From NCBI RefSeq assembly GCF_004345425.1, contig NZ_SLVP01000001.1, positions 124,001 through 188,000 on the forward strand: a DNA stretch of 64,000 nucleotides, written 5' to 3'. This DNA is from Paenibacillus sp. BK033 (GTDB taxonomy: Bacteria; Bacillota; Bacilli; Paenibacillales; Paenibacillaceae). This document shows positions 1 through 8,947 of the stretch, in pieces. Position 1 is the stretch's first letter. Each line of letters starts with the position of its first letter. Made by a program: the position numbers and the translations under genes. The notes under the pieces are model-generated. The model searched no databases, was not told the origin of the DNA, and saw only the letters and a program-made list of their open reading frames with translations.

Positions 1-33
1 AACGCCAAGGCCGATAAATCCGATTTTTTTCAT
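1..33 (-). CDS. N-terminus of an NAD(P)-binding hydroxyacid dehydrogenase (partial)
   Basis: The first eleven codons of a minus-strand gene are visible and read MKKIGFIGLGV before the window edge. This is the start of a Rossmann fold (GxGxxG-type) as found at the very N-terminus of the 3-hydroxyisobutyrate / 6-phosphogluconate dehydrogenase family. A GGAGGG ribosome site lies just upstream on the minus strand. The family assignment rests only on this short motif; other Rossmann proteins could begin the same way. Confidence 0.5.
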   Translation of the reverse strand, partial: MKKIGFIGLGV

Positions 34-100
34 GTACAGTTCCCTCCAGTGTATCTTTAGGTTCTAAGTAATAATCACTTTTATCTCCTATCATAGCTTA

Positions 101-161
101 GATTCGGGCGGAATGAAACTTGCCCGGCCGTCAAGGGACGGTGAAGCCGTTTCACCTTATT
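101..161. repeat. Dispersed repeat, copy 1 (GAAAC...CCGTTTCACCTTATT)
   Basis: This stretch resembles 6395-6453: both contain TGAAAC, then a G+C-rich core, then GAAGCCGTTTCACCTTATT. The inner part can fold as a small hairpin (ACGGT-GAA-GCCGT). It lies in the divergent gap between the partial dehydrogenase and pgi. Confidence 0.5.
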
Positions 162-241
162 AAGTTAAATATTACCTCAAGCCATAAAAGCTTTTACTAA
201 TCATTATAGATAATCTGCATACCTTTTTCATGGTTTGTTGC

Positions 242-270
242 TTGTTTTTAAAATCTAAATCCGATATTCT
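242..270 (+). promoter_or_regulatory. Probable sigma-A promoter of pgi
   Basis: A TTGTTT box (242-247) and a TATTCT box (265-270) are separated by 17 bases, about 55 bases upstream of the pgi start codon. The match to the consensus is moderate. Confidence 0.35.
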
Positions 271-324
271 AAAGGCTAAGTAAGACAGGTAATTGAAAAA
301 TAGTATCAGGGAGGCTTTTCTTTC

Positions 325-1674
325 ATGAGTAAAACGGTAAAATTCGATTACACTAAAGCGCTTGGCTTTATTGGACAACATGAAATTGACAATTTGTCGG
401 AACAAGTTCGTATCGCCCACGAACAATTACATAATGGTACTGGCGCAGGCTCCGACTACCTCGGTTGGATCGACCTTCCTAACAATTATGATAAAGAAGA
501 ATTCGCCCGCATCAAGCAATCCGCGGAAAAAATCAATTCCGATTCCGAAGTGCTCGTGGTTATCGGTATCGGCGGTTCTTACCTCGGCGCGCGAGCGGCG
601 ATCGAGATGCTCTCGAATTCCTTCTACAACCTGCAAACCAAAGAACAGCGCAAAACTCCGCAAGTTCTGTTCGCGGGCAATAACATCAGCTCGACTTACG
701 TGACGCATCTGCTTCAATTGCTGGATGGCCGCGATTGGTCGATCAACGTCATTTCCAAATCCGGCACAACAACGGAGCCGGCTATCGCGTTCCGTATTTT
801 CCGCGAAGCTCTCGAGAGCAAATACGGCAAAGAGGAAGCTCGCAAACGGATCTATGCTACCACTGACCAAGCTAAAGGCGCCCTGAAAAAGCTGGCGACC
901 GAAGAAGGCTACGAGTCGTTTGTTATCCCTGACGACGTAGGCGGACGTTACTCCGTGCTTACAGCGGTAGGGCTTCTGCCAATCGCCGTTGCGGGCATCG
1001 ACATCGACGCGATGATGCAAGGCGCGGCGGACGCATCGAAAGAATACAGCAACCCGAACCTCGCCGAGAACGAGGCCTATCAATACGCTGCGGCGCGCAA
1101 CGCGTTGTACCGCAAAGGCAAAGTAACGGAAATCCTCGTGAACTACGAGCCTAACCTGCACTTTGTATCCGAGTGGTGGAAGCAGCTCTTCGGCGAAAGC
1201 GAGGGCAAAGACTACAAAGGGATCTATCCGGCATCCGTTGACTTCTCGACAGACCTGCACTCGATGGGTCAGTTTATCCAAGAGGGCAACCGGAATATCT
1301 TCGAAACGGTTATCCAAGTGAATGAAGTTTCCGAGCACATCACAATCGGCAACGATCCTGCGGACCTCGACGGACTAAACTTCCTGACAGGCAAAACGAT
1401 GGACTTCGTTAACAAGAAAGCATTCCAAGGCACGCTTCTGGCTCATACGGACGGACAAGTACCTAACTTTATCGTCAACATCGCCGACATGACGCCTTAT
1501 ACGTTTGGTTACATGGTGTACTTCTTCGAGAAAGCCTGCGGCATCAGCGGTTACCTGTCGGGCGTGAATCCGTTTGACCAACCGGGCGTAGAGGCATACA
1601 AACGCAATATGTTCGCGCTGCTTGGCAAACCAGGCTACGAGAAGGAAAAGGCTGAGCTCGAAGCTCGTCTGTAA
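325..1674 (+). CDS. pgi: Glucose-6-phosphate isomerase
   Basis: The 449-residue product interconverts glucose-6-phosphate and fructose-6-phosphate in cytoplasmic glycolysis and gluconeogenesis. Length fits the short Gram-positive form (about 450). Visible family signatures are [14 protein letters not shown] for the phosphate-binding sugar isomerase (SIS) fold, [21 protein letters not shown], and the [15 protein letters not shown] segment near residue 290. A GGGAGG ribosome site at 309 supports the ATG at 325. The stop codon overlaps the next start (TAATG), so the downstream YigZ gene is translationally coupled. Confidence 0.97.
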   Translation: MSKTVKFDYTKALGFIGQHEIDNLSEQVRIAHEQLHNGTGAGSDYLGWIDLPNNYDKEEFARIKQSAEKINSDSEVLVVIGIGGSYLGARAAIEMLSNSFYNLQTKEQRKTPQVLFAGNNISSTYVTHLLQLLDGRDWSINVISKSGTTTEPAIAFRIFREALESKYGKEEARKRIYATTDQAKGALKKLATEEGYESFVIPDDVGGRYSVLTAVGLLPIAVAGIDIDAMMQGAADASKEYSNPNLAENEAYQYAAARNALYRKGKVTEILVNYEPNLHFVSEWWKQLFGESEGKDYKGIYPASVDFSTDLHSMGQFIQEGNRNIFETVIQVNEVSEHITIGNDPADLDGLNFLTGKTMDFVNKKAFQGTLLAHTDGQVPNFIVNIADMTPYTFGYMVYFFEKACGISGYLSGVNPFDQPGVEAYKRNMFALLGKPGYEKEKAELEARL

Positions 1675-2306
1675 TGCTGGAGCGTTATTCTACGGTTCGA
1701 GGTCCGGGCAGCGAAGAGGTCGTTATCAAGAAATCCCGTTTCATCGGCTACGCAAAGCCGGTGGAGACGGAGGAGGAAGCCGTTTCGTTCATCGACGAGA
1801 TCAAAAGGCTTCACCGGGCTGCCACCCATAACTGCTCGGCTTATGTGGTCGGAGAACGCGATCAGCATCAGAAAGCCTCCGATGACGGGGAGCCTAGCGG
1901 GACGGCCGGCAAGCCAATCCTTGAGGTCATCAAGCATAAAGGCTTAAAAAACGTGGCGGTTGTGGTTACCCGTTATTTCGGCGGGATCATGCTTGGTGCC
2001 GGCGGTCTGGTCCGCGCTTATACGGACGGCGCGGTAGCGGGAATCGAAGCAGCCGGCGAAATCGTGAGGGTGCTGCACCGGGAGGTTTTTGTCGACGTGG
2101 ACTATACCTGGTACGGCAAAGTGGAGAACGAGCTCCACGGCCGGGGTACGCGTCTTGGCGGCACCGAATTTACGGACCGCGTTACGGTGAAATGCCTGCC
2201 CGTTGTATCGGAGGCCGACGCTTTCGTGGCGTGGATGACCGATTTGACGCAAGGACAAGCGGTCATTACGGAAGGCGAAGAGCTTTATTATATCGAAGGC
2301 GAATAA
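1674..2306 (+). CDS. YigZ/IMPACT family protein
   Basis: The 210-residue protein has the IMPACT-family N-terminal domain, with KSRFIGYAKPV near residue 21 and the signature DGEPSGTAGKPILEV followed by VVVTRYFGGIMLGAGGLVRAY. A ferredoxin-like C-terminal DUF1949-type part follows. The family (YigZ in E. coli, YvyE in B. subtilis) is conserved, but its biochemical role is not settled. The gene overlaps the pgi stop by one base and has no good ribosome site of its own, which points to coupled translation. Confidence 0.93.
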   Translation: MLERYSTVRGPGSEEVVIKKSRFIGYAKPVETEEEAVSFIDEIKRLHRAATHNCSAYVVGERDQHQKASDDGEPSGTAGKPILEVIKHKGLKNVAVVVTRYFGGIMLGAGGLVRAYTDGAVAGIEAAGEIVRVLHREVFVDVDYTWYGKVENELHGRGTRLGGTEFTDRVTVKCLPVVSEADAFVAWMTDLTQGQAVITEGEELYYIEGE

Positions 2307-2308
2307 GA

Positions 2309-2354
2309 AAAGCCGCCCGTTGTCTTGGGTACAAGACAGCGGGCGGCTTTTTTC
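2309..2354 (+). terminator. Rho-independent terminator after the pgi operon
   Basis: A long G+C-rich stem (AGCCGCCCG and TGTCTTG arms with a GGTA loop) is followed by a T run ending near 2354. Confidence 0.9.
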
Positions 2355-2422
2355 TATTTTCTAAGTAATATTGCTACAGTAAAATTGGACGGCCTGATTA
2401 CGCATAAAATGTAAATATGGGA

Positions 2423-2480
2423 TTGACTAGACCAGTTGTTCTCTGCTAAATTTAGAATACCAAGTGATCTAATAGGAATT
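2423..2480 (+). promoter_or_regulatory. Promoter of the sulfate operon with a CymR-like site
   Basis: TTGACT (2423-2428) and TAAATT (2447-2452) are 18 bases apart. Directly downstream, over the expected transcription start, lies AATACC...AATAGGAATT (2457-2480). The ATAGGAATT element resembles CymR (Rrf2-type cysteine regulator) sites known from Bacillus and Staphylococcus. The promoter is fairly convincing; the CymR assignment is tentative. Confidence 0.35.
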
Positions 2481-2552
2481 CTGTATTTACTATTGATTAA
2501 GTATTAGCAAACACCTACGGTTCGAACCGGTGGTTTGGAGGTCATAAGCAGC

Positions 2553-3368
2553 ATGAATGTCATGTTTCGCAGCAAATGGTGGAGCTTCGGATTCCGGAGC
2601 GCGATTATGCTCTATTTTATTGTATTAATTGTACTTCCCATTATCGGAATTTATACGCAGTCGCTATCCGGAGGGTTTGTTCCTTTCTGGGAGAGTATAT
2701 CGGATCCCCTGGCTTGGAAGGCTGTACTGCTGACCATTAAGCTGGCGCTTATCGCAACTGTCATTAACGTGCTGCTGGGTTCTATGATCGGATGGGTGCT
2801 TATCCGGTATCGGTTTCCGGGAAGACGGATTTTGAACAGCTTGGTTGACCTGCCGTTCGCTCTACCGACAGCCGTAACCGGGCTAATGATTCTGCTTTTG
2901 CTTGGCCCGGGCAGCTTTGTCGGCGAACTGGCTTCGAAGATGGGCTTTACGATTGTTTTCCATCAGCCGGCGATTGTGATCGCAATGGTCTTTGTTACGT
3001 TTCCGTTTGTGATCCGGGCGGTTCAGCCGCTGCTTGAGGAGATCGACAAATCGGAAGAAGAAGCGGCCTACACGATGGGCGCAAGCAAATTCCGAACCTT
3101 TTTTAGCGTTATCTATCCTTCCATGCTGCCGGGAGTAATCAGCGGTGCGATGCTGGCCTTCTCAAGAGCGCTGGCGGAATTCGGGGCTGTTGTATTGGTA
3201 GCGGGCAATATCCCGGGCAAGACGCTGATTGCCGCCGTTTATATTTTTGGAGAAATTGAAAGTGACAATCCGCAAGGGGCCGCGGCGGTTTCGGTATTGC
3301 TGCTGACGCTTTCGTTTATCATTTTATGGACGGTCAACCTGATTCAATCGAGGAGGCCGGGAAAATGA
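2553..3368 (+). CDS. cysT: Sulfate/thiosulfate ABC transporter permease CysT
   Basis: The 271-residue integral membrane protein has about six hydrophobic helices and the binding-protein-dependent permease coupling loop EEAAYTMGASKFRTFFSVIYP around residues 170-190. It pairs with CysW to form the channel of the CysTWA sulfate importer. The ATG at 2553 is chosen over an in-frame TTG at 2535 because the GGAGGT ribosome site (2537-2542) is ten bases before it. The gene ends in an ATGA overlap with cysW. Confidence 0.93.
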   Translation: MNVMFRSKWWSFGFRSAIMLYFIVLIVLPIIGIYTQSLSGGFVPFWESISDPLAWKAVLLTIKLALIATVINVLLGSMIGWVLIRYRFPGRRILNSLVDLPFALPTAVTGLMILLLLGPGSFVGELASKMGFTIVFHQPAIVIAMVFVTFPFVIRAVQPLLEEIDKSEEEAAYTMGASKFRTFFSVIYPSMLPGVISGAMLAFSRALAEFGAVVLVAGNIPGKTLIAAVYIFGEIESDNPQGAAAVSVLLLTLSFIILWTVNLIQSRRPGK

Positions 3369-4168
3369 CAATTAGACGGACGTGGATTGGACTTTCTTAT
3401 ATCGTGTTTACCTTATTGCTGATTATTCCGCTTATCGAGATCTTTACGGGCTCATGGGCGGACGGCTGGAGCGGCTTTGTTGAAGGGTTAACCCGCAAGC
3501 AATCGCTTCATGCTCTGCAGATGACGGCCATTATCGTTGTTGTGGTAACGGCTATTAACACCGTATTTGGCGTTATGCTGGCGCTTTATCTGGTTCGCGC
3601 CCATTGGATCGGACCACGCATGAAGCGGCTGCTTAACAGCATCGTGGATCTGCCGTTTGCCGTGTCGCCGGTTATCGGCGGTTTGATGATTGTTCTGTTG
3701 TTAGGTCCTAATACCGTAATTGGTTCTTTTTTCGAGGATGCGGGATTTAAAGTCGTTTACGCCCTGCCGGGGATGATTCTTGCCTCCCTGTTCGTGACCT
3801 TCCCGCTGATGGTACGCGAGGTGCTGCCGGTTCTACAGGAGATTGGCGCCCAGCAGGAGGAAGCGGCCTCTACTCTAGGCGCATATTCGTGGTATACGTT
3901 CTGGAAGGTGACTTGGCCGTCTATCCGCTGGGGCGTGATCTACGGCGTTGTACTGACGGTAGCAAGAACGCTAGGCGAGTTTGGCGCGGTGCTTGTCGTA
4001 TCGGGCAATATTATGAACAAGACGCAAACGGCTACTACGCTCGTGTATCAGGATGTCGAGAATTTTAATGTTGTAGAAGCAAACGGCGTAGCCCTAGTGC
4101 TTGCCGTATTCTCCGTAGGCCTTCTCCTGTTAATGGAATGGGCGAAAAAACGAAAGGAAGTGCATTAA
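3365..4168 (+). CDS. cysW: Sulfate/thiosulfate ABC transporter permease CysW
   Basis: The 267-residue membrane protein is a paralogue of the preceding permease. It carries the SPVIGGLMIVLLLGPN helix, the coupling loop EEAASTLGAYSWYTFWKVTWP and the ARTLGEFGAVLVVSGN segment typical of CysW. The start at 3365 shares its ATGA with the cysT stop and has GGAGG ten bases upstream, so the two subunits are probably made in equal amounts. The ATPase gene follows after three bases. Confidence 0.93.
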   Translation: MTIRRTWIGLSYIVFTLLLIIPLIEIFTGSWADGWSGFVEGLTRKQSLHALQMTAIIVVVVTAINTVFGVMLALYLVRAHWIGPRMKRLLNSIVDLPFAVSPVIGGLMIVLLLGPNTVIGSFFEDAGFKVVYALPGMILASLFVTFPLMVREVLPVLQEIGAQQEEAASTLGAYSWYTFWKVTWPSIRWGVIYGVVLTVARTLGEFGAVLVVSGNIMNKTQTATTLVYQDVENFNVVEANGVALVLAVFSVGLLLLMEWAKKRKEVH

Positions 4169-4171
4169 GCC

Positions 4172-5236
4172 ATGCATATTGAAGTTCGTAACTTGAGCAA
4201 AAGCTTTGGCGATTTCCACGCCGTGCAGGACGTCAGCTTCGAGATTGAAAAAGGTCATCTAATCGGGCTTCTTGGTCCAAGCGGCGGCGGCAAAACATCG
4301 ATTCTTCGTATGCTGGCCGGCCTTGAGACGCCAACTTCCGGGGATATCCTGTTCCATGGGAAGCGCGTTAACGATCTGCCTCCGCAGGAGCGCGGGATCG
4401 GCTTCGTATTCCAGAACTATGCTTTGTTCAAGCATATGACCGTATATGACAATATCGCTTTTGGGCTGAAGGTGAAAAAGCAGTCCAAAGAACAAATCCG
4501 CGAGCGCGTATCGACGCTGGTTGAGCTGACGGGTCTAAAAGGCTTCGAGCACCGTTACGTGCACCAGCTGTCCGGCGGCCAGCGCCAGCGTGTGGCTTTC
4601 GCCCGCGCGCTTGCCCCGGAGCCGCAGCTGCTGCTGCTTGACGAGCCGTTTGCGGCGATTGACGCCAAGATCCGTACCGAGCTGCGGACCTGGCTGAAAG
4701 AAATGATCGAGCGCGTAGGCATCACTTCCATCTTCGTTACCCATGACCAGGACGAAGCGATTGAAGTAGCGGATGAGATTATGATCATCGGCAAAGGCAA
4801 GCTGGAGCAGAAAGGCACGCCGTGGGAAATTTACAAAAATCCGGAAACGCCGTTTGTCGCAAGCTTTATAGGCGAATCGACGATCGTGGAGGACGTTAAA
4901 GTATTAAAAGGCTTTGATGCCGCATTGTCCTATCCGGGAACAAAAGCTCTTATCCGTCCTGAATATATCGAGATTGGCAAGCCGGGCGAGATTCGCCTGC
5001 AGTCCGCGACCGTAAACGCAACGGTAAAGGCCTTGCATTTCCGCGGCAGCGAGTGGATGGTCGAACTGCTTGTAGACAACGTAAAGCTTATTACGTACCG
5101 TTCGCTGGAGAAGGAAGTGCTGCAGCCCGGCGAGCAGGTTAGCGTGCTTGTCCACCGCGCGTACCTCTTTAACGATAACGACAGCTGGATTATGGAAAAC
5201 AGTCTGAAGGTTGACCCAATGCCGATTCATATCTAA
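4172..5236 (+). CDS. cysA: Sulfate/thiosulfate ABC transporter ATP-binding protein CysA
   Basis: This 354-residue ATPase energises sulfate import. Visible parts in order: Walker A GPSGGGKTS near residue 34, Q-loop FVFQNYALFKHM near 80, signature LSGGQRQRVAFARAL near 133, Walker B LLLLDEPFAAID near 153, and the switch histidine VTHDQDEA near 190. A TOBE-type C-terminal domain follows (residues about 235-350), as usual for CysA/MalK-type ATPases. Walker A has GGGK rather than the commoner GSGK, a tolerated variation. Confidence 0.95.
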   Translation: MHIEVRNLSKSFGDFHAVQDVSFEIEKGHLIGLLGPSGGGKTSILRMLAGLETPTSGDILFHGKRVNDLPPQERGIGFVFQNYALFKHMTVYDNIAFGLKVKKQSKEQIRERVSTLVELTGLKGFEHRYVHQLSGGQRQRVAFARALAPEPQLLLLDEPFAAIDAKIRTELRTWLKEMIERVGITSIFVTHDQDEAIEVADEIMIIGKGKLEQKGTPWEIYKNPETPFVASFIGESTIVEDVKVLKGFDAALSYPGTKALIRPEYIEIGKPGEIRLQSATVNATVKALHFRGSEWMVELLVDNVKLITYRSLEKEVLQPGEQVSVLVHRAYLFNDNDSWIMENSLKVDPMPIHI

Positions 5237-5270
5237 GTACTCATCTTAGTGGAAAGAGTTGTATACGAAC

Positions 5271-6332
5271 ATGAATATAAATCGAAGAGCAAGCCGGCGG
5301 ATTGCCGTACTGCTCCTGGCCGTACTGCTGATTATGACAGCAGGCTGCGGCAAGGAGGAGACGAGGCAGCCCGCCGAGTCTACCGCACAAGACGGTGATG
5401 TAACGCTTGTCATCGGTGCCTACTCCGTAGTGAAGGATGCGTTCAGCGAGATTCTGCCGAAGTTCCAGGCTTATTGGAAAGAGCAGACAGGTCAGAAGGT
5501 TGTATTCCAGGAATCGTACGAAGCTTCGGGGACGCAGGCACGCGCCATAGCCGGAGGCTTCGAGGCGGATGTCGCGATTCTTGCGATGGAAGGCGATCTG
5601 GATAAAATCTCGGATGCAGGCTTCATTACGCATGATTGGAAGTCGCAGCCGAATAATGGCTTGATTACGAAATCGATCGTTGTCCTCGGGACCAGAGAAG
5701 GCAACCCCAAAGGGATTAAGGACTGGGATGACCTCACCCGCAAAGGCGTAAAGGTGCTCTATCCGAATCCCAAAACGTCCGGCGGCGCGCAATGGGATAT
5801 CAACGCCATTTATGGGGCAGGGCTTAAGAAATCGGAGGAAGCGACGGGGACAAAAGATCCGGCCTTTGCCAAGAAATATTTGGAGTCGATTCATAAGAAC
5901 GTGGAGTCTCTCGATAAGAGCGGGCGCGCTTCCATGGCGGCGTTCGAATACGGAGTTGGCGATGTTATCGTCACTTACGAGAACGAGCTGCTTGGCCGCA
6001 TTATGAATGGCGTCAAGTATGACGTTGTTGTTCCGAAGAACACGATCCTGATCGAGAACCCGGCTGCCGTCGTGGATAAAAACGTCGATAAACACGGTTC
6101 GCGCAAAGTGGCCGAAGCGTTTATCTCGTATCTGCAAAGCGAAGAGGCGCAGCGTACGTTCGTCAAATACGGCTTCCGTTCGGTAGACGATAAAGTAGCC
6201 GAAGAGTCTAAGGACAAGTATGTCGTGCCGGAAGGTTTGTTCGATATCTCTTATCTGGGCGGCTGGAAGGAAGTCCGTCAGAATCTGTACTCGAAGAAGG
6301 GCATCTGGTATCAGGTGCTTGCGGGAATCTAG
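5271..6332 (+). CDS. sbp: Sulfate-binding lipoprotein
   Basis: The 353-residue extracellular binding protein feeds sulfate to CysTWA. It opens with Arg/Ala-rich and hydrophobic residues ending in the lipobox MTAGC, so it should be lipid-anchored. The body has features of the Sbp/CysP family: ANVFDCLKEA-type elements are absent but ASGTQARAIAGGFEADV, PKTSGGAQWDINAIYG and YVVPEGLFDISYLGGW are all typical. The ATG at 5271 (ribosome site GGAAAGAG, 12 bases upstream) is preferred over TTG 5259. The binding protein comes last in this operon, after the ATPase. Confidence 0.92.
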   Translation: MNINRRASRRIAVLLLAVLLIMTAGCGKEETRQPAESTAQDGDVTLVIGAYSVVKDAFSEILPKFQAYWKEQTGQKVVFQESYEASGTQARAIAGGFEADVAILAMEGDLDKISDAGFITHDWKSQPNNGLITKSIVVLGTREGNPKGIKDWDDLTRKGVKVLYPNPKTSGGAQWDINAIYGAGLKKSEEATGTKDPAFAKKYLESIHKNVESLDKSGRASMAAFEYGVGDVIVTYENELLGRIMNGVKYDVVVPKNTILIENPAAVVDKNVDKHGSRKVAEAFISYLQSEEAQRTFVKYGFRSVDDKVAEESKDKYVVPEGLFDISYLGGWKEVRQNLYSKKGIWYQVLAGI

Positions 6333-6344
6333 AACGGATAAGAT

Positions 6345-6391
6345 AAAAAAACTCCATGGTGGAAGCGTCGCTTCCCCGTGGAGTTTTTTTT
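6345..6391. terminator. Bidirectional terminator between sbp and the HAD gene
   Basis: AAAAAACTCCA pairs with TGGAGTTTTTTTT across a GC-rich inner stem. T runs on both strands fit termination of both convergent genes. Confidence 0.85.
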
Positions 6392-6394
6392 GAA

Positions 6395-6453
6395 TTTCTC
6401 CGGATTGAAACGCGCCTCCCCACCGAAGGACGGCGAAGCCGTTTCACCTTATT
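6395..6453. repeat. Dispersed repeat, copy 2
   Basis: Closest relative of 101-161, sharing GATTGAAAC-like and GAAGCCGTTTCACCTTATT segments. It holds a perfect small hairpin ACGGC-GAA-GCCGT. It sits just after the sbp terminator and before the end of the HAD gene. Confidence 0.5.
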
Positions 6454-6461
6454 GCGCCCGT

Positions 6462-7268
6462 TTATTTGGCTGCAGGCTGGAGCACGAATTTCTCAATGAC
6501 ATGACGAACGCCCTCTTCGTTATTCGTCAGCGTAATATAATCCGCGATTTCCTTCAGCTTCGGCGTGGCGTTGCCCATAGCGACGCCAAGACCGGCCGCT
6601 TCAATCATTTCATGGTCATTCCATGCATCGCCAATCGCGATGGTCTGCTCAACCCCGCAGCCCAAATGCTCGGCCATAAAGCGAAGAGCATGGCCTTTGG
6701 TGCCTTCCTTGTGCATAAACTCGAGGTAATGAGGCTTGGATTTCGTAATATGGACTCGGTCACCGATAATCGGCTTTAACTCTTCGGCCAGCCGGTCCAG
6801 ATAGGCAGGATCGTCGATAATGAGCATTTTATTGTTAGGCTTGTCGAGCAATGCTTCGAAATCCTCGGCCACGACATACGGGATATTCGTCAGCGTGGAA
6901 TAGTTGACCGCTTTTTCGTTGGCTTCCTTCACGTATAAAATATCGTCCGCATAGAGCTGCAAATGCAGGCCGCGCTGCTCGGTGATCGCGTACAGCTCCT
7001 TCGCCGCATCCTGCGGCACGCAGCGCTCGTAGAGCACTTCTCCATCCAGGAGCGTCTTCACAAGCGAGCCCTGATAAGTAATGATCGGAACGTTCAGCCG
7101 GATTTGATCGGCGATTTTTTTGGCCGAGGCGTACATCCGCCCCGTAGCCAGAGTGACGGTTACGCCTAACGCAATGGCGTCCTCCATCGCTTTTTTCGTG
7201 CCTTCGGTCACGATTAATTCGTCATTAAGAAGCGTATCATCGACATCGATTGCGATTAATTTGTACAT
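6462..7268 (-). CDS. Cof-type HAD-IIB family phosphatase
   Basis: The 268-residue cytoplasmic hydrolase begins with the HAD motif I DVDDTLLND (nucleophile Asp near residue 8), has the ATGRMYASA motif II segment near 41, and the motif III/IV region AIGDAWNDHEMIEAAG followed by GVAMGNA near residue 217-237. These are the Cof/YidA-like sugar-phosphate phosphatases; substrate cannot be told from sequence. It is a single-gene unit converging on the sulfate operon, with a bidirectional terminator between them. An AGGAGAGAG ribosome site precedes the start. Confidence 0.9.
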   Translation of the reverse strand: MYKLIAIDVDDTLLNDELIVTEGTKKAMEDAIALGVTVTLATGRMYASAKKIADQIRLNVPIITYQGSLVKTLLDGEVLYERCVPQDAAKELYAITEQRGLHLQLYADDILYVKEANEKAVNYSTLTNIPYVVAEDFEALLDKPNNKMLIIDDPAYLDRLAEELKPIIGDRVHITKSKPHYLEFMHKEGTKGHALRFMAEHLGCGVEQTIAIGDAWNDHEMIEAAGLGVAMGNATPKLKEIADYITLTNNEEGVRHVIEKFVLQPAAK

Positions 7269-7437
7269 GTTCTCTCTCCTGTCTCTATTCGTCCAACAAA
7301 AGCTAGGTTGATTGTAGCGAAAAACATAGCCGTCTTCAACCCTATATCATGAAGGGGGATCCGGCCCATTTGCTCAGCGGACCCCAAATAAGCTACATTA
7401 GAATACAGAACATCAGTCATAGTCAGGAGTGACCTTA

Positions 7438-8856
7438 GTGAAAGAAATCTCGAATGAGGCAGCGAAGCAGCGGATTATAACGTTTGCGGTTCTTGGGGCA
7501 TTACTATTTACGATTATCGGATTTATTCTTGGCTGGCTCTGGATGGAGGTACGGTACCCGATGCTGAAGGAGCCCGCATTCCGTAATTTCACGGTGTCCT
7601 ATAACACCATCATGGATAAATACTTAAACGGCGCGAAGTCGGAGGACCTCATTAACGGCGCCTCCCAAGGCATGCTGGCGTCGCTTGGCGATCCTTACTC
7701 CAGGTATCTGGTCAAGGAGCAGGGCAGCGCTTATACGCAAGGCTACGAAGGGGAATTCTCCGGAGTGGGCATCACGCTTCAGGAAGCTGACGGCAAGTTT
7801 ATCGTGGCCAGCGTGACGGAAGGCGCGCCGGCCGAGCGCGGAGGCGTTCATGCGGGGGATGAGATCGTAGGCGTGAACGGGGCCTCGATCAAAGGCAAGG
7901 AATACGATGACGTGATCACCGTTCTCCGTGGAGATGCCGGTACCAAGGTAAAGCTGTCCCTTCAACGGGGAGACGCAGCCAAGCCGATTGAGGTAGAGCT
8001 GACAAGGGAAGCAATCGCTGTACATACGGTAACCTCGGAAATGCTCAGCGGCGGCATCGGGCATGTAACGATCTCGAAGTTCGGGGAGAAGACCGACGAC
8101 GAGTTCAAGACCGAGATAGAGAAGCTGCAAAAAGAAGGAATGAAGAAGCTGCTGCTGGACCTCCGCTCGAATCCCGGCGGCTTGCTGCAATCCACGATCC
8201 AGATCGCGAATATGCTTGTGCCTAAGGATAAGGCTATACTTGAGGTTGTCTACAAGAACAACTCCAAGACGATCACGTACCGGTCGAAGCAGGATAAGCC
8301 GTGGACGATTCCGATCGTTGTTCTTGTCAACGGTCAATCCGCAAGCGCCAGCGAGGTGCTGACGGCAGCGCTGAAGGAGTCCGCCGGCGCGACGGTTGTT
8401 GGCGAGAAGACCTTCGGCAAAGGCATTGTGCAGACCTTCCAGCAGTTCAAAGACAAATCGGTGCTCAGCCTGACGGAAGCCCAATGGAAAACGCCGGGCG
8501 GCACCTGGATTCATAAGCAGGGCGTGACGCCGGACGTGACGGTAGCGTTGCCCGCATTCGCAAGCCTCAGCCAGCTTCCGTTCGGAACGGAGCTTAAGAC
8601 CGGAAGCTACGGCGAGAACGTCAAGACGCTCCAGCTGATGCTGCAGGAGCTGGGTTATACGCCTGTCGGAGATATCGGCTTGTTTAACGGGCAGACCGCG
8701 GATGCATTGATCCGATTCCAGAAGGATAACAAGCTGGAGGCAACCGGAACGTTTAACGACATGACGGGCTACCGGATTCTCGAGTTGTTAAGCGACAAGC
8801 TCAAGGGCGAGGATACGCAGCTTCGCAAAGGGATCGAAATTTTGAATAGTAAATAA
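7438..8856 (+). CDS. S41-family C-terminal processing protease (CtpB-like)
   Basis: The 472-residue secreted/membrane-anchored serine protease has one N-terminal helix (about residues 12-35), a PDZ domain (about 90-170), the S41 peptidase core and a C-terminal peptidoglycan-binding domain (LQLMLQELGY...LFNGQTADALIRFQ, about 395-450). The catalytic pair is Ser303 in GQSASASEV and Lys328 in FGKGIVQ. GTG 7438 is taken as start because AGGAG (7425-7429) lies eight bases before it; GTG 7429 overlaps the ribosome site. In Bacillus such proteases process regulatory proteins such as SpoIVFA; the target here is unknown. Confidence 0.92.
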   Translation: MKEISNEAAKQRIITFAVLGALLFTIIGFILGWLWMEVRYPMLKEPAFRNFTVSYNTIMDKYLNGAKSEDLINGASQGMLASLGDPYSRYLVKEQGSAYTQGYEGEFSGVGITLQEADGKFIVASVTEGAPAERGGVHAGDEIVGVNGASIKGKEYDDVITVLRGDAGTKVKLSLQRGDAAKPIEVELTREAIAVHTVTSEMLSGGIGHVTISKFGEKTDDEFKTEIEKLQKEGMKKLLLDLRSNPGGLLQSTIQIANMLVPKDKAILEVVYKNNSKTITYRSKQDKPWTIPIVVLVNGQSASASEVLTAALKESAGATVVGEKTFGKGIVQTFQQFKDKSVLSLTEAQWKTPGGTWIHKQGVTPDVTVALPAFASLSQLPFGTELKTGSYGENVKTLQLMLQELGYTPVGDIGLFNGQTADALIRFQKDNKLEATGTFNDMTGYRILELLSDKLKGEDTQLRKGIEILNSK

Positions 8857-8873
8857 TTCTGCCGAATTCGCTA

Positions 8874-8904
8874 TTGACAACGGGAATGATAATTATTATC
8901 ATTC
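8874..8904 (+). promoter_or_regulatory. Fur-controlled promoter
   Basis: TTGACA (8874-8879) and TATCAT (8897-8902) are 17 bases apart. A perfect 10-1-10 palindrome with arm GAATGATAAT (8884-8904) covers the spacer and the -10 box. This matches the Fur box (GATAATGATAATCATTATC-type) closely, so ferric-form Fur should block this promoter in iron-replete cells. Confidence 0.85.
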
Positions 8905-8947
8905 ATAGAGGAAAGCATTACACCGTTGCGCAGCGAGGTGAGCCGGT

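Noticed and set aside
2355..2552. S-box (SAM) riboswitch before the sulfate operon
   Set aside because: The conserved S-box core sequences are absent and there is no leader terminator.
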